A DNA stretch of 32,184 bases from the IMG/VR virus record IMGVR_UViG_3300010211_000004, positions 1 through 32,184 of that record; one strand, 5' to 3'. Positions 8,349 through 16,599 of the stretch are shown here, one piece after another. The position numbers and the translations under genes are program-made. How positions within the stretch are numbered: position 1 is the stretch's first letter; each line of letters begins with the position of its first letter. The notes beneath the pieces are model-generated. The model was not told where the DNA came from. It did no database searches and saw only the letters and a list, made by a program, of their open reading frames with translations. The stretch comes from a virus.

Positions 8349-8816
8349 TCAGTCCTCTCGGTCTACGAAGTCGATGTCGATGGTGACGCTCGGCGTCAGC
8401 CAGTCGCTGGCGCTCGGACGCATGGGGATGGAGCGGGCGCTTTCGCGCAGGGCGACCACACCTGTGGTGGGCGGCCAGTCGGTTGGGCGCCGACGCAAGG
8501 CGCGATGGATGTCGGCCAGCAGTCGGCGGCAGACCTTGCGCCCATCGCCGCCGTCGAAGACGGTCCCCTCTAGGGTGTAGGTCTGGGTCCAGAGGAGCTT
8601 CGAGCTCTCTGGGATCTCGCGCGCGATAGCGTCTTCGTCGAGGATCAGCAGGGCCGGTGGGGGCGGCGGATCCGGCGCTTCGTCCAGCAGGTCGTCATTC
8701 TGCTCGGTGCCGACGTCGAGCCCGGCATCGGTGCGGTAGCCGTTGGCGATCTGGATTCCGGAAAGCCAGGCCACAAGCTGGTCGAGAATGATTTGGGATT
8801 GCGGGGTGTCGGCCAT
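8349..8816 (-). CDS. Tail terminator / minor tail protein (gpU-like position)
   Basis: The 155-residue protein starts MADTPQSQIILDQLVAWLSG. It has a proline run (PDPPPPP) near residue 50 and a C-terminal beta section ending VTIDIDFVDRED. Position between the head-tail joiner and the tube gene suggests a tail terminator or completion protein. Such proteins typically have an N-terminal helix followed by several strands, as predicted here. An upstream in-frame ATG at 8849 lies in the preceding gene. I chose 8816 because it overlaps the upstream TGA as TGATG. Function is by synteny, not by a strong motif. Confidence 0.75.
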   Translation of the reverse strand: MADTPQSQIILDQLVAWLSGIQIANGYRTDAGLDVGTEQNDDLLDEAPDPPPPPALLILDEDAIAREIPESSKLLWTQTYTLEGTVFDGGDGRKVCRRLLADIHRALRRRPTDWPPTTGVVALRESARSIPMRPSASDWLTPSVTIDIDFVDRED

Positions 8817-9133
8817 CAGGCACCCCCTCGCCGCACGACTAGCACCCACCAGGCGTCGAGCGGGCTATGTTTTTGGACGGCCCAAGTGTCGGAGTCGATG
8901 CTGATCGTGTCGCCACGCGCTGGGCTCCCAACCTCAGCGCGGGTGACGTGGATCTCGTGGCGCACCTCGATCAGACCGCCCTGCCCCACGCTCTCAGCCT
9001 CGGGCTCGTCGATGGCCGTCACGGGCACGCCGTCACCCTCGCCGCCGGGGCGGTAGAGGGCGGGAACGCCGAAGGCTTCTTGTTGCGCCTCGGCGAGATC
9101 CACGGCATTGGCGAGACGATTGCTCACGATCAC
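8816..9133 (-). CDS. Head-tail joining protein
   Basis: The 105-residue protein (MIVSNRLANAVDLAEAQQEAFGVPALYRPGG...) has the pattern of small phage head-tail joining proteins of the lambda gpFII type. An N-terminal helix with the FG.PA.YRP stretch is followed by strands ending DTISIDSDTWAVQKHSPLDAWWVLVVRRGG, and the domain closes with a W-rich edge. It overlaps both neighbours by a few bases: the capsid gene stop at 9130 and the next start at 8816. It probably caps the portal complex and accepts the tail. Confidence 0.75.
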   Translation of the reverse strand: MIVSNRLANAVDLAEAQQEAFGVPALYRPGGEGDGVPVTAIDEPEAESVGQGGLIEVRHEIHVTRAEVGSPARGDTISIDSDTWAVQKHSPLDAWWVLVVRRGGA

Positions 9134-10083
9134 ACCAGGGTCGCGAGGGCCGCCTGTTGCCAGTAGCCGTAGCCCACATTGCCGGAGGCATAGAGGCCGT
9201 ACTGGTGCACGCGCTCCTTGAATTCCAGCTCGGAGCCTTCAGCGATAGCAGAGACTTCGACCGGAACTTCCTCTTGCCGAATGAACGGCTTGACGTTGCC
9301 GTCCGTGCGGAAACCCGCAAGTTTTGTCGTCCAGTTCAGGCGCGGGTTGATTTGGATATTGAACTTGAAGCCGTCGGCGGCGGTGATGATGTTGGTTGCG
9401 CCCTGGGCGAGCGTGGGCGAACCGACGGCGGCAATCGCCGATTTCCAGAACGGCGTCGGGACCATGATTAAAAACTCGCGAGCGTTCTCGTTCATCGGCT
9501 CGCCTTGGTCGTCTTTGAAACCGAGAACGGCCTGGGCTAGCTCCAGGATGCAGTGCATCAGTTCTTCGGGCGACGGGGCTGTCGGGCTGCCATGGGCGGT
9601 GGCCGGGACCGGCAGCGCCGAGATGTCGATGCTCAGGTCGTTGCTCTGCACACCGCTGCTGCCCTCGCTGTGATCGGTGTCAAAGTAGCTTTGTCCGTCA
9701 TAGCAGGCGCTGGATTCAGCAGCGATGATGAGCGCAGACAACAGACGCGCCCAGTGAGCGTTGGCGCGGTCAACCTGCTCGGCAATGCGGATGAAAATCT
9801 GCATCGTCTTGTCGCGACGTAAGTCGTCGATCGAAATTTCCAGGGTGGACTCGAACGCCTTGTTTTTGATCGTGTATGCGTTGTCGCGCAACCCCTTTGC
9901 CAGGCGGCCGCCGACCCATTCGCGCATGGCGGGCGACATTCCGAGCCATTTGTACTCTTCGCCTGCCTGGTCGGACTGGAAGTAGTTGCTGAGCAGGATC
10001 GCCCAGCTGGCCGCGCCCTGTTCGAGTAAACGGAAATACTCGCCGATGATCGCGCGCGAGGAGAGAACGGATAGATTGCTCAT
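9130..10083 (-). CDS. Major capsid protein, Mu gpT-like
   Basis: This 317-residue protein matches the Mu-like major head subunit gpT family. It has SSRAIIGEYFRLLEQG near the N-terminus, the family signature WLGMSPAMREWVGGR (46-60), LRRDKTMQIFIRIAEQ and YDGQSYFDTDHSEG. The C-terminal part contains the structural stretches FLIMVPTPFWKSAI and FKFNIQINPRLNW. It forms the icosahedral shell with the decoration protein encoded just upstream. AAGGAG lies eight bases before ATG 10083. The family is normally found in Mu-like phages, yet the portal and terminase here are lambda-type, so the head module is mosaic. Confidence 0.92.
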   Translation of the reverse strand: MSNLSVLSSRAIIGEYFRLLEQGAASWAILLSNYFQSDQAGEEYKWLGMSPAMREWVGGRLAKGLRDNAYTIKNKAFESTLEISIDDLRRDKTMQIFIRIAEQVDRANAHWARLLSALIIAAESSACYDGQSYFDTDHSEGSSGVQSNDLSIDISALPVPATAHGSPTAPSPEELMHCILELAQAVLGFKDDQGEPMNENAREFLIMVPTPFWKSAIAAVGSPTLAQGATNIITAADGFKFNIQINPRLNWTTKLAGFRTDGNVKPFIRQEEVPVEVSAIAEGSELEFKERVHQYGLYASGNVGYGYWQQAALATLV

Positions 10084-10095
10084 TTGAAGGGCTCC

Positions 10096-10539
10096 TTATG
10101 CGTCCGCCTTGAGGGCGACGGCGGCCATGACGCGGCCAATCACGGCGTCAAACTCGACCAGGGCCACGCCGCTGGAAATCCAGCGGGAGACATGGCCGAT
10201 CGGGCTGTTACTGCCGGCGGTCAGGGTGAAGGTGTTGTCGTCGCTGGCGTAGACCGCTGGGCGGTCGTTGGCGGTGATCGCGACACCGGAGATGTCTAGC
10301 ACGATCCGACCGCGCGGCTTGACGCGCACGTTGACGGCGCCGGCACTTCCGGTGCTGTTGTCGGCACGATCTTGCGCGAACCCCTGAAAGGGGTCGCCCG
10401 CTTGAAGTGGGCGGCTGTAACCGGAGGCGTCCTCGCCGACGGCGGCACCCTGGTAGATGATGTCGGAGGCGACGACGGGATATTCTTCCTGTTCGCCGAG
10501 TTGGTAGTCGCGGAGCACGTCCGCCGCAAGCGTAGTCAT
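10096..10539 (-). CDS. Head decoration protein (DUF2190-like)
   Basis: The 147-residue, beta-rich protein lies between the protease/scaffold and capsid genes, the usual place for a capsid-stabilising decoration protein. Its sequence MTTLAADVLRDYQLGEQEEYPVVASDIIYQGAAVG, then GYSRPLQAGDPFQGFAQD and VAITANDRPAVYASDDNTFTL, follows the small beta-tulip pattern of DUF2190-type proteins (a start domain, then IxxSGVAAxDRPAVYAxDDxTF). It has a strong AGGAGA leader nine bases from ATG 10539, as fits a protein needed in hundreds of copies. The function is inferred from family pattern plus position. Confidence 0.82.
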   Translation of the reverse strand: MTTLAADVLRDYQLGEQEEYPVVASDIIYQGAAVGEDASGYSRPLQAGDPFQGFAQDRADNSTGSAGAVNVRVKPRGRIVLDISGVAITANDRPAVYASDDNTFTLTAGSNSPIGHVSRWISSGVALVEFDAVIGRVMAAVALKADA

Positions 10540-10554
10540 AGGAATTGTCTCCTG

Positions 10555-11112
10555 TTAGGCGGACGGCGTTGCTTTGCGCAGCACTTTGACGCGCCCAGAA
10601 GCGGTGGCTTTCTGAAACGCCTGGTAGCGCTCGAAGTTGTTGCCGAACTCGGCCCGCAGACTGGCATTGGCGTCCCAAGCATGACGGGCGGCGGCCTCGG
10701 GATCGGCGCCGTCGTCGGCGGTGGCGTCACCTGTGGCTGTGTCGGCGCTGGCGGCCTGCTGTTGACCCTCGGCCAGGAAATCGGCGCGGAAGTCGTGCGC
10801 CGCCTTGCCGTCGCCCGACACCTCGACCAGCAGCGGAGCGGGGACCGCCTGGATCATGGCCGTCGCCTGCTCCAGGGTCAGCCCTTGGGCAATGGCCGCA
10901 TGCGCGATGCCGTCGGCATGGGGATGATCGGCGAGCGTCGCCAGAATGCCGGAGACGCGGGCGCGTTCGGCCTCGGCGCCGGCTTGCTTGCCGGCGGCGA
11001 AACCTTCGTCAACGCCGTTTTGGGCAATCTGTTCAACCAGGTCCGGATGATGCGCGGCGAGATATTCGCGGGTGATCTCCGGGGCCTGTGCCGTGGTGGC
11101 TTGAGTTGCCAT
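10555..11112 (-). CDS. Internal-start scaffolding protein within the protease gene
   Basis: Met271 of the protease ORF (ATG 11112, MATQATTAQAPEITREYL) is preceded by AGAGGA eight bases upstream, a convincing internal ribosome site. Initiation there would give a free 185-residue scaffold in the same frame, as lambda makes Nu3 from within gene C. The segment has the usual low-complexity Ala/Asp/Glu acidic stretch (AEGQQQAASADTATGDATADDGADPEAAA) and a basic C-terminus for capsid contact. This is inferred from sequence only. Confidence 0.5.
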   Translation of the reverse strand: MATQATTAQAPEITREYLAAHHPDLVEQIAQNGVDEGFAAGKQAGAEAERARVSGILATLADHPHADGIAHAAIAQGLTLEQATAMIQAVPAPLLVEVSGDGKAAHDFRADFLAEGQQQAASADTATGDATADDGADPEAAARHAWDANASLRAEFGNNFERYQAFQKATASGRVKVLRKATPSA

Positions 11113-11922
11113 GCGGAGGGTCCTCTGAGTAGCGCCGGTCGATCCGGCAAAAATGGATTCGTAGGTGCCGATGGCATCCGCCATGCCCGCCGCGACCGCT
11201 GAGGCGCCGACCAGCACGCCGCCCTGGCCGAACTCGGCCATGACGGTTTCTGGATCGGTGCCGCGATAAGTCGCAACGTCGTGGATGAAGACGGCGGCCA
11301 GCTCGTCGACGATGCGTTGGGCTTCCGCCCGACCGGCTTCGGTGTCGGGGGCGGCCTGCTTCAATGGGGATTGGCTGGAGATGACCTTGATCGGACCGTC
11401 CGTCTCGGGTCGGTAACTGGCCACAACGCCGATGGAGCCGACCAGGGCGGTGGACGACAGCACGAGCCGATGCGCGGCGGCGGCGATCCAGTAAGCGGCT
11501 GACGCCGCCATGCCATCGACGTAGGCCGTGACCGGTTTGGGGCTGGACCGAACCATGTCCGCCATCTCGGCGATGCCGGTGGCTTGTCCGCCTGGAGAGT
11601 CGAATTCGAGCACGATCTGGCTGATCGCCGGGTTCTCGACAGCCATCTGTAAATCGGTCGCGAGGACCTCGATGGAGGTAGCCCCGGAGATCTCGGTGAA
11701 GAGATTGGCGCGACGAAAGATCGGCCCAACCACGGGGATATGGGCAACCCCATCGCGCTCCGTTGCGCGGCGGGCATTGTCGAGCGGACGGCCGAGCTTG
11801 GCGGCGACGGCTTCGGGGGTGTCGTTGAGTCGTTGGGCGATGGCGAGGATCTGGGTCAGACCGTCCTGGGTGATAGCCCAAGGCTGCGCCATGATGAGAT
11901 CGAGTGCGCAGACTTTATTCAT
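10555..11922 (-). CDS. S49-family capsid maturation protease with C-terminal scaffold domain
   Basis: The 455-residue protein is lambda gpC/Nu3-like. The N-terminal 260 residues are an SppA-type serine protease: HIPVVGPIFRR (61-71), LEFDSPGG (105-112), the nucleophile Ser141 in DGMAASAAYWIA, and the likely general base Lys188 in SSQSPLKQA. Residues 271-455 are helical and charged and would act as the scaffold. The start is ATG 11922. The longer frame to 12231 runs through the portal gene and is a shadow. It overlaps the portal stop by eight bases. Proteases of this kind cleave scaffold and portal or capsid termini during head assembly. Confidence 0.92.
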   Translation of the reverse strand: MNKVCALDLIMAQPWAITQDGLTQILAIAQRLNDTPEAVAAKLGRPLDNARRATERDGVAHIPVVGPIFRRANLFTEISGATSIEVLATDLQMAVENPAISQIVLEFDSPGGQATGIAEMADMVRSSPKPVTAYVDGMAASAAYWIAAAAHRLVLSSTALVGSIGVVASYRPETDGPIKVISSQSPLKQAAPDTEAGRAEAQRIVDELAAVFIHDVATYRGTDPETVMAEFGQGGVLVGASAVAAGMADAIGTYESIFAGSTGATQRTLRMATQATTAQAPEITREYLAAHHPDLVEQIAQNGVDEGFAAGKQAGAEAERARVSGILATLADHPHADGIAHAAIAQGLTLEQATAMIQAVPAPLLVEVSGDGKAAHDFRADFLAEGQQQAASADTATGDATADDGADPEAAARHAWDANASLRAEFGNNFERYQAFQKATASGRVKVLRKATPSA

Positions 11923-13462
11923 GCAGCCCTTCCTTGTCCGCTTTATCCAGATCTTCGGCCGACGGTTGCTGGTTGCGAGTGATGGCGGCCTCCGGGTCCT
12001 GCCGGCGCTCTTTCTGCCGCTGGCGGACGACGCGGTCGTAGTCCTGCCCGGTGAGGGCGGCGCACTCGCGCTTATGGGTCGAGAGATTGTTGTCGATGCG
12101 CGCGGCCGCAGCGTCAACAGCCTTGTTCTCGTCGATATGTGGCGGGGCATCGCCGATCCACTCAGAGCCGAGCCAGGCTTGGCGAGCGAAGGGGTCGGTG
12201 AAGAATCCTGGAGCACGCAGCCGACCGGCACTGATCGAATCCATCAGAACGGCCTCGTAGACCGGGCGGCACAGTTCGCGGGCGAGCCAGGCGCGGCGGC
12301 CGAGGAAGTATTGCCAGGCGACCAGCAAGGCACCGCGAGCGGCACTGTAGGAGCTGGAGAAGTGCCGCAGCACCAGCTCGTGCGGCAGCTCCAAGGCGGA
12401 GCTGACGAGCCCGGAGAAGGTGCCGAGGAAGGACTCGGCGGCGGCGTTCGGCGCCTTGGGGTCACTGAAGACGATGGAGTCGTTGGGAAAGAGGTCGACG
12501 GTGGTGCTGTGGTCGAGCTCCAGTTTCTTCCGGCGTTTCTCGCTGCGGTAGAACTCGCCGCGCTCCTTGGCCAGCTCGTCTGGCTGCATGCCGGCGAGCC
12601 CTTCGCCATCTTCAGTGGTGATGAAGGCGAGAAACAGGGCGGATTTGACCGCCCGGTCAACTTCGGCGTCGATGTAACGGTCGAGCTGTTTAAGCACGGA
12701 CATGACCGGGGACAGATCGGGCATCCCTCGGGTCTGGCCATCGCGAAGCGTGCGATAGAGGTGCAGGGTCAGACGCCGACCGGTGCGCTGGCCGAAGGCG
12801 GGAAGCGGAGTCCAGATCTGGCGACGGCCGTGGCGATTGATCGCGCCGGGGTGGATGTTGCTGGCGTGGTAGCGCAGTGGCGCGCCGTCGCTATCTTTCT
12901 CGACGCCAGCGATCAAGGTCTCGGTATCGCGCTGGTTGTTGGGATTGCAGACGCGATCCGCCTCGACATGCTGTAGGGCGAAGCTAAAGGGCCAGCCGGG
13001 GCGTGGGCGCTTGAGGGTGACGAAGGGAATGAAGTGGTCGCCGTTCTCGAGCACGGCGCGCCATGCCAGTTCCTGCTGATCGGCGAAGGTCAGGGTTCGG
13101 CGTAGGTCGCAGTTGGGCGACTGGCTGAAGAGCTGGTATTCAGCCTCGGCCTGGGACTCCCAGGCGTCGGCCTCGTCATCGGAGAGATTGAGACGTTCGC
13201 GATCGATCGCGGCGTTGAGCTTGAGCCCAGTGCCGACGACGCTGGTGACCTTGACGCTGAGCGCGGCGCCGGCAAGCGGGTTGTTGCGCTGCAGATCGCG
13301 GGAACGGCGGCGCAGCTCTTGGAGGTCGGTGAGGGTGTCGCCGTCGGCATCGCTGGTGCGGGTGAACCAGTTTTCGCCAGCCCGCTCGCGGCTCGCACTC
13401 TTGTAGGGCTGCTCGCGCGCCTCGAGGTCGATGCCGGGGAAGGCGACCAGGCGGCTAGCCAC
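11915..13462 (-). CDS. Portal protein (lambda family)
   Basis: This 515-residue protein belongs to the lambda-type portal family. The recognisable parts include ELRRRSRDLQRNNPLAGAALSVKVTSVVGTGLKL (48-81), WRAVLENGDHFIPFVTLKRPRPGWPFSFALQHVEADRV, and PDLSPVMSVLKQLDRYIDAEVDRAVKSALFLAFIT in the middle. The C-terminal region has ELPHELVLRHFSSSYSAARGALL. Twelve copies form the DNA entry vertex, to which terminase docks. The start codon is GTG at 13462, overlapping the stop of the gpW-like gene by eight bases, with a GGTGGTGAG leader. Length is in the usual range for the family. Confidence 0.93.
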   Translation of the reverse strand: MASRLVAFPGIDLEAREQPYKSASRERAGENWFTRTSDADGDTLTDLQELRRRSRDLQRNNPLAGAALSVKVTSVVGTGLKLNAAIDRERLNLSDDEADAWESQAEAEYQLFSQSPNCDLRRTLTFADQQELAWRAVLENGDHFIPFVTLKRPRPGWPFSFALQHVEADRVCNPNNQRDTETLIAGVEKDSDGAPLRYHASNIHPGAINRHGRRQIWTPLPAFGQRTGRRLTLHLYRTLRDGQTRGMPDLSPVMSVLKQLDRYIDAEVDRAVKSALFLAFITTEDGEGLAGMQPDELAKERGEFYRSEKRRKKLELDHSTTVDLFPNDSIVFSDPKAPNAAAESFLGTFSGLVSSALELPHELVLRHFSSSYSAARGALLVAWQYFLGRRAWLARELCRPVYEAVLMDSISAGRLRAPGFFTDPFARQAWLGSEWIGDAPPHIDENKAVDAAAARIDNNLSTHKRECAALTGQDYDRVVRQRQKERRQDPEAAITRNQQPSAEDLDKADKEGLHE

Positions 13463-13670
13463 GGCTCACCACCCGGCCGATGCTGGAGCCCGTGGCGCGG
13501 TGGGAGAGGCGTTTGCAGTAGCTGTCCCAATACTCGATCTTGGCTTGGGCGTCGATCCGGGTCAGGGTGTCGCCATTGAGGGTGACGCTTTGCCCCTTGC
13601 CGAGTTTTTCGTCGGCATCGAGCCAGAATTGGAGCTTGGCTTCCGCTGTTTCGAGGGTGATTCCTGCCAT
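13455..13670 (-). CDS. gpW-like head-tail joining protein (DUF6148-type)
   Basis: The 71-residue protein MAGITLETAEAKLQFWLDADEKLGKGQSVTLNGDTLTR... has the two-helix plus beta-hairpin pattern of gpW-like proteins: AExKLQxWLDAxxKL, a G-Q-S-V-x-x-N/D-G turn, then RIDAQAKIEYWDSYCKRLS. It is encoded directly before the portal gene, exactly where lambda gpW lies relative to portal gpB. It probably fills the portal channel end. Its 5' part is overlapped by the 3' end of the HTH-like gene upstream in another frame. Confidence 0.82.
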   Translation of the reverse strand: MAGITLETAEAKLQFWLDADEKLGKGQSVTLNGDTLTRIDAQAKIEYWDSYCKRLSHRATGSSIGRVVSRG

Positions 13671-13939
13671 GCGGAAAGTGTGGCGGAATCAATCGAGTGT
13701 GTACCGGACGATTCTGCCGGTTTTTCGGACGATTCTGCCGGTTTGCGTCCTGAGACAGTTCCGCGGCCAAGCTGATCCATCAGGGACAGCACACGCGTGA
13801 CCCAGCGCGGCACAGACAGATCATGCCCACCCCACTTGCGCGCAGTGTCGTATGCCACGCCGAATTCCTCGGCGAACTCGGCGAGCGAGTAGCCGTGCCG
13901 CTTCACCGCCGCGCGGAACTCATGTTGATTCATGGACAT
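13562..13939 (-). CDS. Small HTH-like protein between terminase and gpW genes
   Basis: The 125-residue ORF starts MSMNQHEFRAAVKRHGYSLAEFAEEFGVAYDTARKWGGHDLSVPRW. This resembles a helix-turn-helix (residues about 18-42, SLAEFAEEFGVAYDTARKW) followed by a helix. TAGGAG lies seven bases before ATG 13939. A seven-codon in-frame tandem duplication (KPAESSE, KPAESSG) sits in the middle. The last 35 residues lie opposite the start of the gpW-like gene in another frame and look like low-information sequence, so the functional protein may be just the N-terminal 60-80 residues. It may bind DNA or terminase. Role unknown. Confidence 0.65.
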   Translation of the reverse strand: MSMNQHEFRAAVKRHGYSLAEFAEEFGVAYDTARKWGGHDLSVPRWVTRVLSLMDQLGRGTVSGRKPAESSEKPAESSGTHSIDSATLSAWQESPSKQRKPSSNSGSMPTKNSARGKASPSMATP

Positions 13940-13950
13940 GATTGGGTCTC

Positions 13951-15933
13951 CTACAAGATGTCGTAGCGGTTGCGAAGGGGGACAGGGACGGGGACGGGGC
14001 TAGTCGCGCGATCAAGGTTAGGAGCTGTTGGTGCGCCCTGCTGCTGACTCTTGAGTTCTGGGGCCGCGAACAGGTCCTGCTGCACCGGGCACAGTTCCTC
14101 TGAGAGCCGCTCCCAGTCGCGAACGCGCATGGCCTGGAGTTTGACGAGCCGCGACCCACCGATCCGTGGAGAGCCGCTCAGGTGTGCCAGCGCCCAGCAG
14201 TAGACGGCGGTGTCGATGGGCTCGTTGCGGGCATTGGGCTTGATCTTCTCCCAACGACCCGTATCGGGGTCGCGCCGCTCACTGGCCATGCCTTCATACC
14301 AACTATTGGGCAAACCGCTGGGCAGATGCCACCAGCGCTCTCGGGCTGACTGGCTGGGGGAAATGGCGAGGCGGTCGAGCAGCACGTCCTTGGCGATGTT
14401 GGTGTTGATCATGTGGTGGTGGCCGCCGTACTTAACCGGCCGTCCACGCCAGTTGACTTCGTGCGACTTTGGGGCGCTGATCAGGGGGACCGAGGAGGTA
14501 CTCGCACCCTTGGTCGGAATCCATCCATGCGTCACGCGCTCGTGGCAGGCGATGTAGACCTCGTTGGCCCAGTTGCCGGAGTCGACGCCATGGAGGCGGA
14601 TCGGCAGTTCTTGGCCGTATGGGTTGTGGATGGGCGTGTCGAGGTAGTCATGCAGGGCGACCCAGGTGTCTGGATCGATCGGGCTACCGACGGTGACGTG
14701 GTAGTCGACAACGTAGAGCTGGGGCGCCTTGGGTGTCGATCCGCGACCGAGACCGAGGATGAGCGTTTCGAGTCTGTCGCCCTGGCAATCGGTCGCGGCC
14801 AGCAGTAGCAAGCACTCTTTGGGCGGCTCGCGCATGGACCAGCCCTCGGCCATGGCGGCCAGATCCCCTTGATCGAGCCCGCCGGGAGGCTCATAAGGGA
14901 TTGCGAGCGAGGTCGAGACGAAGGCTTTGAGCAGGGCTGGGTCGTTCTGGGATTCGGCGTGCTCGCGGTACAGATCGAGCCATGTGCGGCCGAGCCCGAC
15001 CGGGGTGTAGAGGCTCGGTAGGCGGTAGCTGTGATGCCAGGTGCGCTCGGGGTATTTGGCCCGCCAGTCGAGCGCAGCCAGCATGTCGGTCTTGTCGGCG
15101 TGCTGGATGGCGTGGCCGCAGTGCTCACACAGGTACTCGCCGGAGGGAAGGAGCTGCTCGATCACCAAAACCTGCATCTCGTCGCACTTAGGACAGGGCA
15201 GGTAGCATTCGCGCTGATCTCCGGCCAGATATTCGCGCCATATGAGCGAGGCCCCCATGATCTTCTTGGGGCTTGAACAGTGGTAGATCTTGCGCAGCTT
15301 GCCGAAGCTGTCGGCACGTCGGTGCAGGGTCTTGAGCGGATCGCCTTCGGCCCCCTTCAGTTCTTCATAGCTATCGACCTCGTCGGCCAAAACGTAGCGG
15401 GCAGAGTACATGCCGAGCGTGGTCGCTGCGGCCGCGTGGGAGACGATCAGCCAGCCGCCGGGGAATTTGACGCGGCTCATGGTGTTGGAAGATTCGCGGC
15501 GCCGGCTAACGTTGATGCTGGCGGCTAGTTCTGGGGTGGTCTCCACTAGAGGATCGAAGCGGGTCAGTTTCCAGGCGTCGCCGAGTTCCTTGGTGGGCTG
15601 GCAGACGATGACGGTAGCGGGGTCGTGGTCGATGATGTAGCCGAGGAAGTTGTTCATCGACTCGGTCTTGACCGTCTGAGTGCCGGCGACGACGGTCACG
15701 ATCTCGGCGCCGCTGTGCGGGCTGAGGCTTTCCATGATCGCGCGAGCCGGTGGATTGCGGTCGGTGCTCCATCGACCTGGTTCTTTGCTTGTCTCCTGCG
15801 GCAGGATGCGGTGCTGATCCGCCCATTCCCACACTGACAACCGTTCCGGAAGATGCCAACCGCGCGCCCAGCCATTGCAGTACGCAGCCTGGCCGCGTGC
15901 CTCGAGTTGTGCGATCGCGACGGCGCCAAGCAT
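13951..15933 (-). CDS. Terminase large subunit (lambda gpA family)
   Basis: This 660-residue packaging ATPase-nuclease matches the GpA family. Visible elements are LSVWEWADQHRILPQETSKEPGRW (32-55), a Walker A-like VVAGTQTVKTES (81-92), a Walker B YVLADEVDSYEE (180-191), and the zinc-like LPCPKC...YLCEHCGH pair. The C-terminal nuclease part includes TDCQGDRLETLILGLGRG. It should cut concatemeric DNA and pump it into the head through the portal. It starts at 15933, overlapping the terminase small subunit stop as TGATG, so the two subunits are co-translated. Length is normal for the family. Confidence 0.95.
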   Translation of the reverse strand: MLGAVAIAQLEARGQAAYCNGWARGWHLPERLSVWEWADQHRILPQETSKEPGRWSTDRNPPARAIMESLSPHSGAEIVTVVAGTQTVKTESMNNFLGYIIDHDPATVIVCQPTKELGDAWKLTRFDPLVETTPELAASINVSRRRESSNTMSRVKFPGGWLIVSHAAAATTLGMYSARYVLADEVDSYEELKGAEGDPLKTLHRRADSFGKLRKIYHCSSPKKIMGASLIWREYLAGDQRECYLPCPKCDEMQVLVIEQLLPSGEYLCEHCGHAIQHADKTDMLAALDWRAKYPERTWHHSYRLPSLYTPVGLGRTWLDLYREHAESQNDPALLKAFVSTSLAIPYEPPGGLDQGDLAAMAEGWSMREPPKECLLLLAATDCQGDRLETLILGLGRGSTPKAPQLYVVDYHVTVGSPIDPDTWVALHDYLDTPIHNPYGQELPIRLHGVDSGNWANEVYIACHERVTHGWIPTKGASTSSVPLISAPKSHEVNWRGRPVKYGGHHHMINTNIAKDVLLDRLAISPSQSARERWWHLPSGLPNSWYEGMASERRDPDTGRWEKIKPNARNEPIDTAVYCWALAHLSGSPRIGGSRLVKLQAMRVRDWERLSEELCPVQQDLFAAPELKSQQQGAPTAPNLDRATSPVPVPVPLRNRYDIL

Positions 15934-16493
15934 CAGCTGACCACCTCCTGACTGTCAGCGGACTCCAGATCGTCCCCTATCGCCAACCGAGACGAGCGTT
16001 CGATCTCCTGACAGACCGTGCGGATCTCTTCGGCCAGGAGGCGACCGCATTCGATCTCGTCGGACAGCAAGGCCAAGCGTGGCGCTAGGCGGCTGGGGAT
16101 GGCGCGCAGTTGCAGCACGGCGTGCCGAGCGCGGTCTTCGGCAGTGCGGGCGACTTCCGCCAGATCGCCATATTTCTCCTCGAGGACGCCCAGCTCGAGC
16201 AGATCGCGTTTGGCTTTGGTACGGGCCGAGATCGTCCTGGCCTGGTGCCAGTCGGCTGCGTCGATCACGTTCGAGCCATCCGGCTTGGCGTTGATGACGT
16301 TGCGCTCGACCCACTCCCGCGCGGAATCCCAGTTGTAGCGGTTAGCTTGGCCGCTTTTTCCTTTGTAGGCCACCGGCATCGGATCTTCTAGCCGAGTCGT
16401 CCAATACTGCACCGTGCGCGCATCCAAGCGGAGCCCATAATCCGCCTCGATACGCTCCAACAGGTCCGCCGTCTTCAGTTCGTCAGCACTCAT
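15933..16493 (-). CDS. Terminase small subunit (Nu1-like)
   Basis: The 186-residue protein opens with an Nu1-like winged-helix DNA-binding part: ADLLERIEADYGLRLDARTVQYW (9-31), then a wing ending VAYKGKSGQANRYNW. A helical oligomerisation region follows (KAKRDLLELGVLEEKYGDLAEVARTAEDRARHAVLQLRAIPSRLAPRLALLSD), typical of gamma-proteobacterial phage small subunits. It recognises the packaging site and regulates the large subunit. The gene follows a 106-bp gap after SSB. The ATG at 16493 has no clear Shine-Dalgarno (GGTCAATAAGTT precedes it). The nearby pair TTGTGG, 16 bp, ATAAGT is a weak late promoter candidate. Confidence 0.87.
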   Translation of the reverse strand: MSADELKTADLLERIEADYGLRLDARTVQYWTTRLEDPMPVAYKGKSGQANRYNWDSAREWVERNVINAKPDGSNVIDAADWHQARTISARTKAKRDLLELGVLEEKYGDLAEVARTAEDRARHAVLQLRAIPSRLAPRLALLSDEIECGRLLAEEIRTVCQEIERSSRLAIGDDLESADSQEVVS

Positions 16494-16599
16494 AACTTAT
16501 TGACCATTAAACGAAACCACAACGCAGCAACCCGGTACCTAGCCAAAACCCGCGAGCTTCGTGTCCGCATACGGGTAGGCTCCAGAAGGACCCGCGAAC

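Noticed and set aside
11528-12976. 482-codon plus-strand ORF opposite the portal and protease genes
   Set aside because: Gly/Val/Leu-rich shadow of two well-recognised minus genes with no start signal.
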